Source of the DNA: Streptomyces sp. PsTaAH-137
Lineage (GTDB): Bacteria > Actinomycetota > Actinomycetes > Streptomycetales > Streptomycetaceae
Length of the DNA: 64,000 nucleotides
Assembly: GCF_003259365.1 (NCBI RefSeq)
Contig: NZ_QLLY01000011.1
Location: 124,001 to 188,000, forward strand
Reading direction: 5' to 3'
The notes beneath the pieces are model-generated. The model ran no database searches. It was given only the letters and a program-made list of their open reading frames with translations, and was not told where the DNA came from. Below, piece by piece: positions 44,539-51,941 of the stretch (position 1 is the stretch's first letter; each line of letters begins with the position of its first letter). The position numbers were made by a program, and so were the translations under genes.

Positions 44539-45102
44539 TCAGGCGCCCGGCCACGCCTTGGCGAGCGCGGTCCGGGTGTCGGCCAGCATCTGCGGCAGCA
44601 CCTTGGTGTGGCCGACGACCGGCATGAAGTTCGTGTCGCCGCCCCAGCGCGGGACGACGTGCTGGTGCAGGTGGGCGGCGATACCGGCGCCGGCGACCGC
44701 GCCCTGGTTCATGCCGATGTTGAACCCGTGCGCCCCCGAGGCGGCGCGCAGCGCGGTCATCGCGTGCTTGGTGAAGACGGCCAGCTCGGCGGTCTCGGCG
44801 TCGTCGAGGTCGGTGTAGTCGGCGACGTGCCGGTAGGGCAGCACCATCATGTGCCCGCCGTTGTACGGGTACAGGTTGAGGATCGCGAAGACGTGCTCGC
44901 CGCGCGCCACGATCAGCGCGTCCTCGTCGGTCTTGCCGGGAGCGGCGCAGAAGGGACAGCCGTCGTCGGCTCCGGGGCCCGTCGGTTTGCCCTCGCCCTG
45001 GATGTAGGCGATGCGGTGCGGGGTCCACAGACGCCCGAATCCGTCCGGTTCACCCACTGGACCGACCTGCTGCTCCGGCTCACTCGTCATGAAGTGCAGC
45101 AT
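44539..45102 (-). CDS. HIT-family nucleotide hydrolase/phosphorylase
   Basis: A 187-residue histidine-triad protein. The catalytic HLHQHVV (His144, His146, His148) is intact, and a CPFC pair (Cys49, Cys52) marks the zinc-containing Ap4A-phosphorylase-like branch. ATG 45102 is chosen because GGAGGT lies eight bases upstream; a second ATG (45090) follows in frame. A HIT protein of this type usually precedes pgsA in actinobacteria; here it is about 7 kb away on the same strand. It probably hydrolyses dinucleoside polyphosphates or AMP-linked compounds. Confidence 0.9.
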   Translation of the reverse strand: MLHFMTSEPEQQVGPVGEPDGFGRLWTPHRIAYIQGEGKPTGPGADDGCPFCAAPGKTDEDALIVARGEHVFAILNLYPYNGGHMMVLPYRHVADYTDLDDAETAELAVFTKHAMTALRAASGAHGFNIGMNQGAVAGAGIAAHLHQHVVPRWGGDTNFMPVVGHTKVLPQMLADTRTALAKAWPGA

Positions 45103-45169
45103 ATGGCGTGACCTCCGGACAGCGTGTCGCCGGGTGGGACACCGGGTGGCCGCACGCGATGCTGTGCGG

Positions 45170-45850
45170 ATGACGGACAGCCCTCTCGCCCGCTGGGAGC
45201 GGTACAACGGCACCGTGCTCGCCGTGGCCTCCCTGCTGTACCTCGCCAGTTACGCGGTCAGAGTCCTGGGCCACGGCCTGCCGGGCGCCGTGCGCGACCT
45301 GTGTCTGGCGGTGACCCTCGCGTCCTGGGCCGTCTTCGCCCTGGACTACGGGGTGCGCAAGCGGCTCAGCGGGCAGCGCTGGCCGCGCTTCGTGCGCACG
45401 CACTGGCTGGACACGGTGGTGCTGGTGCTGCCGCTGCTGCGGCCGGTGCGGATCGTGCAGGCCTACGAGACGGTGCAGGCCCACCACGACCGGCCGCGGC
45501 TCGCCCTGCACGCGCGGGTGATCACGTACGCCGGTGTCTCGGTGACCCTGCTCGGCTTCGCGGGCTCGCTCGCCCTGTACCAGCAGGAGCGCACCGCTCC
45601 GGGCGCGGACATCGTCACGTACGGGGACGCGGTCTGGTTCACCTGCACGACGCTGTCGACCGTGGGCTACGGCGATCTGGCACCGGTGACGCCGCTGGGG
45701 CGGCTCATCGCGGTGGGCGTGATGGCCTGCGGTCTGGCCCTGCTGGGCGCGGTCACCGGCACGTTCTCGTCGTGGCTGCTCCAGGTCTTCGCGCGAGAGG
45801 GCGAGAGGCCCCCGGGGAACTCCCCGGGGGCCTCCGACGGCAAGGACTGA
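45170..45850 (+). CDS. Potassium channel family protein
   Basis: A 226-residue membrane protein. The selectivity filter TLSTVGYGD (Thr164-Asp169 core) lies between two pore helices (about 117-136 and 178-200). Three or four helices precede it, including an arginine-containing LLRPVRIVQAYETV segment resembling a voltage-sensor S4, so it may be a small voltage-gated-type channel. The ATG at 45170 gives MTDSPLARWERYNG. Its last 15 codons are encoded by a strong hairpin. It is convergent with thrS, three bases away. Confidence 0.88.
   Translation: MTDSPLARWERYNGTVLAVASLLYLASYAVRVLGHGLPGAVRDLCLAVTLASWAVFALDYGVRKRLSGQRWPRFVRTHWLDTVVLVLPLLRPVRIVQAYETVQAHHDRPRLALHARVITYAGVSVTLLGFAGSLALYQQERTAPGADIVTYGDAVWFTCTTLSTVGYGDLAPVTPLGRLIAVGVMACGLALLGAVTGTFSSWLLQVFAREGERPPGNSPGASDGKD
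45805..45834. terminator. Terminator hairpin inside the 3' end of the channel gene
   Basis: A perfect 13-bp stem (45805-45817 with 45822-45834) and AACT loop, encoded within codons 213-222 of the channel gene. It ends 19 bp before the thrS stop, so it can serve both convergent genes. Confidence 0.8.
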
Positions 45851-45853
45851 GCC

Positions 45854-47833
45854 TCAGACCTGCGCCCGCTCCTCGACGACCTTCACGATCTTCGCGATGG
45901 CCTCGTCGACCGGGATGCCGTTCTCCTGCGAGCCGTCGCGGTAGCGGAAGGACACCGAACCGGCGTTCATGTCCTCGTCGCCCGCGATGACCATGAAGGG
46001 CACCTTGGCCTTCTGCTGGTTGCGGATCTTCTTCTGCATCCGGTCCGAGGACGCGTCGACCTCGACGCGCAGCCCCTGGGCACGGGCCTTCTCGGCGAAC
46101 TCCTGGAGGTACTCCACGTGTCCGTCGCCGATCGGGATGCCGACGGCCTGGACCGGGGCGAGCCACGCCGGGAACGCGCCCGCGTAGTGCTCCAGGAGCA
46201 CGCCGAAGAACCGCTCGATCGAGCCGAACAGGGCGCGGTGCAGCATGACGGGCTGCTGGCGCGAGCCGTCCGCCGCGGTGTACTCCAGGCCGAACCGCTT
46301 GGGCTGGTTGAAGTCCACCTGGAGGGTCGACATCTGCCAGGACCGGCCGATGGCGTCCTTGGCCTGCACGGAGATCTTCGGGCCGTAGTAGGCGGCGCCG
46401 CCCGGGTCCGGGACCAGCGGCAGGTTCTGCTTCTCGGCGGCCTGGCGCAGCGCCTCGGTGGCCTCCGCCCAGTCCTCGTCCGAGCCGATGAACTTGTCGG
46501 AGTCGTCGCGGGTGGACAGCTCCAGCTCGAACTCGGTCAGGCCGTAGTCGCGCAGCAGGTCGAGGACGAAGGTGAGGAGCTTGTCGAGCTCCTCCGCCAT
46601 CTGCTCCTTGGTGCAGTAGATGTGCGAGTCGTCCTGGGTGAAGCCGCGCGAGCGGGTCAGGCCGTGCACGACGCCCGACTTCTCGTACCGGTACACGGTG
46701 CCGAACTCGAAGAGCCGCAGCGGGAGTTCACGGTAGGAACGGCCGCGGGACTTGAAGATCAGGTTGTGCATCGGGCAGTTCATCGCCTTGAGGCGGTAGT
46801 TCTGCTCGTCGAACTCGATCGCCGGGAACATGCCCTCGGCGTAGTGCGGCAGGTGGCCCGAGGTGTGGAAGAGGCCTTCCTTGGAGATGTGCGGGGTGTT
46901 CACGAACTCGTAGCCGGAGACCTCGTGGCGGCGCCGCGAGTAGTCCTCCATGACCTTGCGGACCACGCCGCCCTTGGGGTGGAACACGGCGAGGCCGGGG
47001 CCCAGCTCCTCCGGGAAGGAGAAGAGGTCCAGCTCGGCGCCCAGCTTGCGGTGGTCGCGCTTCTCGGCCTCGGCGAGGAAGTCGAGGTAGCCCTTGAGCT
47101 CGTCCTTCGACGGCCACGCGGTGCCGTAGATGCGCTGGAGCTGCGGGTTCTTCTCGCTGCCGCGCCAGTAGGCGGCGGCCGAGCGCATCAGCTTGAACGC
47201 GGGGATGATCCGGGTCGACGGCAGGTGCGGGCCGCGGCAGAGGTCCTTCCAGCACAGGTCGCCGGTCTTGGCGTCGAGGTTGTCGTAGATGGTCAGCTCG
47301 CCGCCGCCCACCTCGGCGTCCGCGCCGTCGGCGGCCTGCGCCGCGTTGCCCTTGAGGCCGATGAGCTCCAGCTTGTACGGCTCGTCGGCCAGCTCGACCC
47401 GGGCGGCCTCGTCGGTGGTGACCCGGCGGGAGAACTTCTGGCCCCGCTTCTGGATCTCCTGCATCTTCTTCTCGACGCGCTTGAGGTCCTCGGGGGTGAA
47501 CGGCTCCTTGACGTCGAAGTCGTAGTAGAAGCCGTCCTTGATGGGCGGGCCGATGCCGAGCTTGGCGTCCGGGAACAGCTCCTGGACGGCCTGCGCCATG
47601 ACGTGCGCGGTCGAGTGCCGCAGGATGTTCAGGCCGTCCTCGGAGGAGATCTCCACCGGCTCGACGGTCTCGCCGTCGGCGACGACGTACGCGAGGTCCT
47701 TCAGCTCTCCGGCCACGCGGGCCGCGACGATGCTGCGCTCACCGGCGAAGAGCTCGGCGGCCGTAGTGCCCGTGGTCACCACGCGCTCGTCCCGCTCGGA
47801 ATCGCGTTGGATGATCACACGGACTTCTGACAC
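45854..47833 (-). CDS. thrS: Threonyl-tRNA synthetase
   Basis: Class II synthetase charging tRNA-Thr; 659 residues. It contains the N-terminal TGS domain, the editing domain (HSTAHVMAQAV and CRGPHLP, the usual H-x3-H / C-x3-H set), and the catalytic core with the zinc cysteine in KAMNCPMHN. HGLTRSRGFTQDDSHIYC (motif 2 region) and the C-terminal anticodon-binding domain complete it. GTG 47833 has AGGAG six bases upstream; a longer ATG start ten codons earlier is not supported by a ribosome-binding site. A TACGAT hexamer in the upstream gap is a plausible -10. Confidence 0.96.
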   Translation of the reverse strand: MSEVRVIIQRDSERDERVVTTGTTAAELFAGERSIVAARVAGELKDLAYVVADGETVEPVEISSEDGLNILRHSTAHVMAQAVQELFPDAKLGIGPPIKDGFYYDFDVKEPFTPEDLKRVEKKMQEIQKRGQKFSRRVTTDEAARVELADEPYKLELIGLKGNAAQAADGADAEVGGGELTIYDNLDAKTGDLCWKDLCRGPHLPSTRIIPAFKLMRSAAAYWRGSEKNPQLQRIYGTAWPSKDELKGYLDFLAEAEKRDHRKLGAELDLFSFPEELGPGLAVFHPKGGVVRKVMEDYSRRRHEVSGYEFVNTPHISKEGLFHTSGHLPHYAEGMFPAIEFDEQNYRLKAMNCPMHNLIFKSRGRSYRELPLRLFEFGTVYRYEKSGVVHGLTRSRGFTQDDSHIYCTKEQMAEELDKLLTFVLDLLRDYGLTEFELELSTRDDSDKFIGSDEDWAEATEALRQAAEKQNLPLVPDPGGAAYYGPKISVQAKDAIGRSWQMSTLQVDFNQPKRFGLEYTAADGSRQQPVMLHRALFGSIERFFGVLLEHYAGAFPAWLAPVQAVGIPIGDGHVEYLQEFAEKARAQGLRVEVDASSDRMQKKIRNQQKAKVPFMVIAGDEDMNAGSVSFRYRDGSQENGIPVDEAIAKIVKVVEERAQV

Positions 47834-47968
47834 CGGTCTCTCCTGACTGAAAGGGAATGCCACGCCAAAACCTGTGACGCGCGCAAGGGCGATCGTACCG
47901 AGTCACCAGGACCGCTCGCGAAACGGTTAATCGGGCGCCCCCGGCAGGCGGGCCCTAGCGTGAGTGCC

Positions 47969-48508
47969 ATGGCACTCGACTGGAACACGCTCCTGACCGA
48001 CCAGCTGGACTGGCACTGGCGCAACCAGCTGCGCCCGCGACTGGCCGGGCTGACCGACGGCGAGTACTTCTGGGAGCCGGTCGCGGGCTGCTGGAGCCTG
48101 CGCCCCCGCGACGACGGCGGCTTCACCGTCGACTGGGCCTTCCCGGCGCCGGAGCCCGCACCGGTCACGACCATCGCCTGGCGGCTGAACCACATCCTCA
48201 TCGGCGTCCTGGGCGCCCGCAGTGCCGCGCATTTCGGGGCGGAACCCGTGGACTACGACACCTATCTCTATCCGGCGACGGCCACGGAGGCGCTGGACCG
48301 CCTCGACGCGGCGTACGCGGTGTGGATGGCCGGCGTCCGGGGCCTGGGCGAGGCGGGCCTCGCCCGCCCGTGCGGACCGGCCGAGGGCCCGTACGCCGAC
48401 GAGCCGATGGCGACTCTCGTCCTGCACATCCACCGCGAGACGATCCACCATGGGGCGGAGATCTCCCTGCTCAGGGATCTGTACGCGCGTCAGCCGCTCC
48501 AGGGCTAG
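47969..48508 (+). CDS. DinB superfamily protein
   Basis: A 179-residue four-helix DinB-like protein. Histidines that bind metal in this fold appear in WRLNHILIG and HRETIHHGAEI. The family includes mycothiol-dependent maleylpyruvate isomerases and thiol transferases, common in actinobacteria, but no specific reaction can be assigned. A TAGCGT hexamer at about 47954-47959 lies ten bases before the ATG and no ribosome-binding site is seen, so the message may be leaderless. Its TAG stop shares CTAG with the stop of the next, convergent gene. Confidence 0.8.
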   Translation: MALDWNTLLTDQLDWHWRNQLRPRLAGLTDGEYFWEPVAGCWSLRPRDDGGFTVDWAFPAPEPAPVTTIAWRLNHILIGVLGARSAAHFGAEPVDYDTYLYPATATEALDRLDAAYAVWMAGVRGLGEAGLARPCGPAEGPYADEPMATLVLHIHRETIHHGAEISLLRDLYARQPLQG

Positions 48509-49722
48509 TCGTCGCCGGCGCAGGCCTCCTCGAAGAAGTCCAGGTTCTCCTGGAGCGACTTCATCAGGCGGTCCCGCTCGGCCTCGTCCACCTGGACGGG
48601 CACGACGCCGCTCGCGCCGGTCAGGCGGCGGAAGCCGCCGCGGCTCTCCAGGCGGCCGTGCACCCGGATCGGCAGGCCGACCAGGTGGGCGTGGCCCGCG
48701 ATCCGGTACGCCTCCTCGTCCAGCGTCATCCGCACGTGCGGCACCTCGGCGCCCGCGATGACGCGCAGCCGCACCGTGCCCTCGCCGCGCGGCCCGGTCC
48801 TGGCCAGGCGGACGACGGTGCCGGTGACGCGGACGAAGACGGCGGGCTCGGCGTGCAGGTAGCGGGTGCCCGCCGCCCGCAGGATGTCGAGGTCGCCGGG
48901 CGAGAACTCGACGGGGTCGTCGCCGTCCGTGCACTCCTCGGGCACCCCGGCGGCGGGCGCCCAGGCGACGCCGACCCGGGCGCCCTCCGTCCCGCGCACC
49001 AGGGCGACCAGCGCCTCGGTCAGCTCATGGCTCACCCCGGCCTCGACGGCGGCATCGAAGGCGTCCATGCCGCCCGTGGCCCGCCGGTAGTCGATGGCCT
49101 CGCGCACCGCGTACAGCGCCTGGTGCAGCCGGACGGCGAGCGAGCGGCCCGCGGTGACGGGCACGAACGCGGTGAGGCGGCGGCCGCCCGGCGCCGCCTG
49201 GACCAGCACCTGTTCCAGGGCCGCGGCGGCGGGCCTGCGGTGCCGCGCGCCGTAGTACCCGGCGCGGCCGCGCGCCGCGAGCGCCCCGGCGAGCAGCATC
49301 CGCCGGGCCGCGGAGCGCAGTTGCTCCTCGACGACCCAGGCGGAGGCGCCCGCGGGACCGGTCGGCACATCGCGCCACCAGCGGATCTCGTCGCTCGGCA
49401 CGGCGAGCGCGACCAGCACCTCCCGGGCGGCCGGCGTTCCGCTGCGCTCCAGGGCGACCAGCACCTCGCCGAGGAGTTCCTCGGCGTCGGGGAAGGCCCG
49501 GGTCTCGGGCACGAGCAGGCTCGTCCGGGTGCCGGGGCCGGGCAGCGTCCAGCGGGCGTAGCGCCCGGCCGCGCCGCCGCGCCGCTCCCAGCCGTGCCGG
49601 TCGAGCAGGGCGCTGAGCACGGCGGGGTCGACCTGTCCCGGCTCGGGTCCGGCCGGCTCCACGGGGTGGGCGCGGGCCGTGCCGAGCGGGCGCACGGGGT
49701 CGCCGATCGGGCGGTGCTGCAT
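48505..49722 (-). CDS. Unrecognised protein with OB-like C-terminal region, partner of DUF4365
   Basis: A 405-residue protein I cannot name. The N-terminal part (about 40-270) is alpha/beta with an Ala/Arg-rich middle. Residues 295-378 run as alternating strands, including VFVRVTGTVVRL, GEGTVRLRVIAG, IRVHGRLESR and a final SGVVPV, a pattern resembling an OB fold. A short helical tail follows. There is no signal peptide or membrane segment. The ATG has GGGAG upstream. It is 35 bp downstream of the DUF4365 gene on the same strand, so they are probably one operon. Confidence 0.6.
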   Translation of the reverse strand: MQHRPIGDPVRPLGTARAHPVEPAGPEPGQVDPAVLSALLDRHGWERRGGAAGRYARWTLPGPGTRTSLLVPETRAFPDAEELLGEVLVALERSGTPAAREVLVALAVPSDEIRWWRDVPTGPAGASAWVVEEQLRSAARRMLLAGALAARGRAGYYGARHRRPAAAALEQVLVQAAPGGRRLTAFVPVTAGRSLAVRLHQALYAVREAIDYRRATGGMDAFDAAVEAGVSHELTEALVALVRGTEGARVGVAWAPAAGVPEECTDGDDPVEFSPGDLDILRAAGTRYLHAEPAVFVRVTGTVVRLARTGPRGEGTVRLRVIAGAEVPHVRMTLDEEAYRIAGHAHLVGLPIRVHGRLESRGGFRRLTGASGVVPVQVDEAERDRLMKSLQENLDFFEEACAGDD

Positions 49723-49757
49723 CTCGAACTCCCTTCGTACCGGGCGGAGTTGCCCGG

Positions 49758-50324
49758 TCAGGGCCGCCCGCCCGTCCCGACCCGGGTCATGATCTCGCAC
49801 AGCGCGCGGTCGTCGAAGATCCGCGCGGTCGGGATGCGGACGGTGGTCCTGCGCCTGCCGGTGACCGGGTGTCCGGCGAGATTGGTCCAGTAACAGCAGT
49901 GCCGCAGGTCGAGCCGGTCGTGGCTGGCGCGCAGCCAGTCGTCCTGGGAGCGCGGCACGAGCATCACGACGAGGATCTTGTGCACCGAGACCGGGGTCCG
50001 GGCGAGCTTCTCCAGATGGGGGTTGTCGAGCGTGAAGGAGAAGGACGGGCCCGGTGGGTTCGGCGCGACCTGATACGTCGCTTTGAGCTGCACTTTGATG
50101 GTGACTTCGTCGTCGACCGTGTGCCCGGGGGCGCTGTGGCTGACGTGCCAGTCGATGCCGTTGTCGGGAAAGGGCTGCGAGAGCGAGCACCCGGCGGCCG
50201 CGGCCACGGCGTGCAGATAGCCCACCTGGAGGGTCTCCATGCAGGCGGTGGTGGCGAGTGTGCCGCGCGACGGTGCGAACCGCTCGGGCAGCAGCCCGCC
50301 CTGTTCGGGCTGCGCGAGCGCCAT
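49758..50324 (-). CDS. DUF4365-domain protein (nuclease-like)
   Basis: A 188-residue protein matching the DUF4365 family, with a PD-(D/E)xK-like pattern. The segment PFPDNGIDWHV has Asp58 in GID, and IKVQLKATYQ has the Gln79-x-Lys81 step that carries the catalytic lysine in such nucleases. The middle of the fold (DNPHLEKL, VHKILVVMLVP) continues this pattern. DUF4365 proteins are often encoded in defence- or restriction-like settings. The start ATG 50324 has only a weak AAAGG upstream. A promoter with TTGACT and TGATCT lies upstream. The 405-residue gene follows. Confidence 0.7.
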   Translation of the reverse strand: MALAQPEQGGLLPERFAPSRGTLATTACMETLQVGYLHAVAAAAGCSLSQPFPDNGIDWHVSHSAPGHTVDDEVTIKVQLKATYQVAPNPPGPSFSFTLDNPHLEKLARTPVSVHKILVVMLVPRSQDDWLRASHDRLDLRHCCYWTNLAGHPVTGRRRTTVRIPTARIFDDRALCEIMTRVGTGGRP

Positions 50325-50361
50325 GGTTCAACTGGCCTTTCGGAAGGGTGAATCCCCGCTG

Positions 50362-50391
50362 AGATCAAGAATTTGATCAAGCACGAGTCAA
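50362..50391 (-). promoter_or_regulatory. Promoter of the DUF4365 gene
   Basis: On the minus strand TTGACT (50386-50391) and TGATCT (50362-50367) are spaced by 18 bases, close to a housekeeping sigma promoter. Between them runs an AT-rich TTGATC-AAATTC-TTGATC direct repeat, unusual in this GC-rich window. Confidence 0.55.
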
Positions 50392-50420
50392 TGGCACCCC
50401 GCTGAACTGCCATGACTCGT
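50383..50420. promoter_or_regulatory. Imperfect inverted repeat between DUF4365 and the exonuclease
   Basis: ACGAGTCAATGGCA (50383-50396) and TGCCATGACTCGT (50408-50420) are inverted with one extra A in the left arm and 11 bases between. The left arm covers the -35 of the DUF4365 promoter. It could be an operator controlling both divergent genes. Confidence 0.45.
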
Positions 50421-50538
50421 ATCTGTGTTGTCACCGCTCGGCGTACGACGCAAACAGCCCGGGTATCACCGAATCGGGCAGGGGACCATACGTCGACATG
50501 ACGTCATCTGCCGTAGGTGAAGAAGGAGTTGATGGCAC

Positions 50539-51264
50539 ATGACGTGCTGGTACGAAGGCCCCCTCGCGGCCTTCGACACGGAGACCACGGGTGTGGACGT
50601 GGAGAGCGACCGCATCGTGTCGGCGGCGCTGGTGGTACAGGACGTCGCGGGCTCCCGTCCGCGGGTGTCCCGGTGGCTGGTCAATCCGGGGGTGCCGGTG
50701 CCGCCCGGCGCGACGGAGATACACGGCCTGACCGACGGCCATCTGCAGCGCAACGGCCGCTGGCCGGCGCCCGTGATGGAGGAGATGGGCCGCGCCCTCG
50801 CCGAGCAGGCGGCGGCCGGGCGGCCGCTCGTGGTGATGAACGCGCCCTTCGATCTGACCCTGCTGGACCGGGAGTTGAAGCGGCATCGCGCCTCGTCCCT
50901 CGTCCAGTACCTGGAGAACCGGCCGCTCTGCGTGCTCGATCCGCGGGTCCTGGACAAGCATCTGGACCGGTACCGCAAGGGCCGCCGCACGCTGACGGAT
51001 CTGTGCGCGCACTACGAGGTCGAGCTGGCGGAGGCGCACGACGCGGCGGCCGACGCGCAGGCGGCGCTCGATGTGGTCCGTGCGGTGGGCCGCCGGTTCG
51101 CGACCCGGCTCGAACGCCTCTCCCCCGCCGAACTCCACACCCTCCAGGCGGTCTGGCACGCGGCCCAGGCGCGGGGCCTGCAAGCCTGGTTCGCCCGCTC
51201 CGGAACTCCCGAGGCGGTCGACCCCGCGTGGCCGCTGCGTCCGGAACTGCCGGCCGCGGCCTGA
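50539..51264 (+). CDS. DnaQ-like 3'-5' exonuclease
   Basis: A 241-residue DEDDh-type exonuclease. Exo I is FDTETTG, Exo II lies in MNAPFDLTLL, and Exo III is EAHDAAADAQAAL with the catalytic histidine. The remainder (about 185-241) is a short helical region, so it resembles a stand-alone epsilon-type proofreader rather than a full polymerase subunit. AAGGAG lies ten bases before the ATG, slightly long. It is divergent from the DUF4365 pair and is followed by a tRNA gene on the other strand. Confidence 0.9.
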   Translation: MTCWYEGPLAAFDTETTGVDVESDRIVSAALVVQDVAGSRPRVSRWLVNPGVPVPPGATEIHGLTDGHLQRNGRWPAPVMEEMGRALAEQAAAGRPLVVMNAPFDLTLLDRELKRHRASSLVQYLENRPLCVLDPRVLDKHLDRYRKGRRTLTDLCAHYEVELAEAHDAAADAQAALDVVRAVGRRFATRLERLSPAELHTLQAVWHAAQARGLQAWFARSGTPEAVDPAWPLRPELPAAA

Positions 51265-51319
51265 CCCGTCCCTCGTTCCCGCCGGGCGGATCCCTGGCAC
51301 AGCCATGCCCGCGGACAGC

Positions 51320-51351
51320 AAAAAACCGGCCCGCCGAATCGGCGGACCGGT
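51320..51351 (-). terminator. Terminator after the first tRNA-Val
   Basis: On the minus strand ACCGGTCCGCCG and CGGCGGGCCGGT pair with one mismatch, followed by TTTTTT (51320-51325 on plus). It lies 12 bp after the tRNA 3' end. Confidence 0.85.
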
Positions 51352-51362
51352 CATTCTCCGGG

Positions 51363-51434
51363 TGGGCGATACTGGGTTCGAACCAGTGACCTCTTCGGTG
51401 TGAACGAAGCGCTCTCCCACTGAGCTAATCGCCC
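51363..51434 (-). tRNA. tRNA-Val (CAC), copy 1
   Basis: A 72-nt tRNA on the minus strand. The acceptor stem is GGGCGAT/ATCGCCC with discriminator A, the D arm GCTC...GAGC, and the anticodon stem CTTCG/CGAAG with loop TTCACAC (anticodon CAC, reading GTG valine). The T arm is ACTGG-TTCGAAC-CCAGT. CCA is not encoded. The sequence is identical to the copy at 58746-58817. It lies directly downstream of the SRPBCC gene on the same strand. Confidence 0.95.
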
Positions 51435-51473
51435 GGGAACGTGCTGAACAATACAGGTCGCGGCGCCCTGTGT

Positions 51474-51923
51474 TCAAACCGGTCGCAGAAGGGCGGTCAG
51501 CCCGCGCCGGCCGCCGCGCATCATCCACGCGTGATTGGCGAGGAAGACGGGTCTTCCGGGCACGGCGAAGCGCCGCATCAGGGGTCTGCGCACCTCCACC
51601 TCCTGCTCGTAGACGGCCCGGGTGCCGCCGAAGGGGCGGGCCCGCAGCGTCCACCGCGCCCACCCGTCGAGGTCCCCGCTCATCGCGATCTCCAGGACCC
51701 CGCCGGCCGGGTCGCGGCGCCGCTCGCGGGCCACGACCGTCAGCTCGTACGGCAGGAAGGACCGGAAGACGGCGACGCCGCCGGTGTTGTCCAGCGGCGT
51801 CACCGACCGCACCTGCGGCCACCACGCCGGATACTCGTCCGCCTTCTCCAGGACCGCGAACACGGCGGCGGGCGCGGCGGGGAGCAGCCAGACGCTGCGG
51901 AAGCGGTAACGGTTCCAGTCCAT
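51474..51923 (-). CDS. SRPBCC-fold protein
   Basis: A 149-residue protein of the SRPBCC (polyketide cyclase/START-like) superfamily. It begins YRFRSVWLLPAAPAAVFAVLEKADEYPAWWPQV in the pattern of this fold, with the strand pairs and a C-terminal helix (FLANHAWMMRGGRRGLTALL). These proteins bind hydrophobic ligands. The ATG at 51923 is 18 bp before the YetA-like stop, so it is likely the last gene of that operon. Its role there is unclear. Confidence 0.82.
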   Translation of the reverse strand: MDWNRYRFRSVWLLPAAPAAVFAVLEKADEYPAWWPQVRSVTPLDNTGGVAVFRSFLPYELTVVARERRRDPAGGVLEIAMSGDLDGWARWTLRARPFGGTRAVYEQEVEVRRPLMRRFAVPGRPVFLANHAWMMRGGRRGLTALLRPV

Positions 51924-51941
51924 GAGCCGAGTCTGCCGGGA

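Noticed and set aside
47834..47968. T-box leader upstream of thrS
   Set aside because: No T-box consensus or specifier stem was seen in the 127 bp; actinobacterial T-boxes are mainly on ileS.
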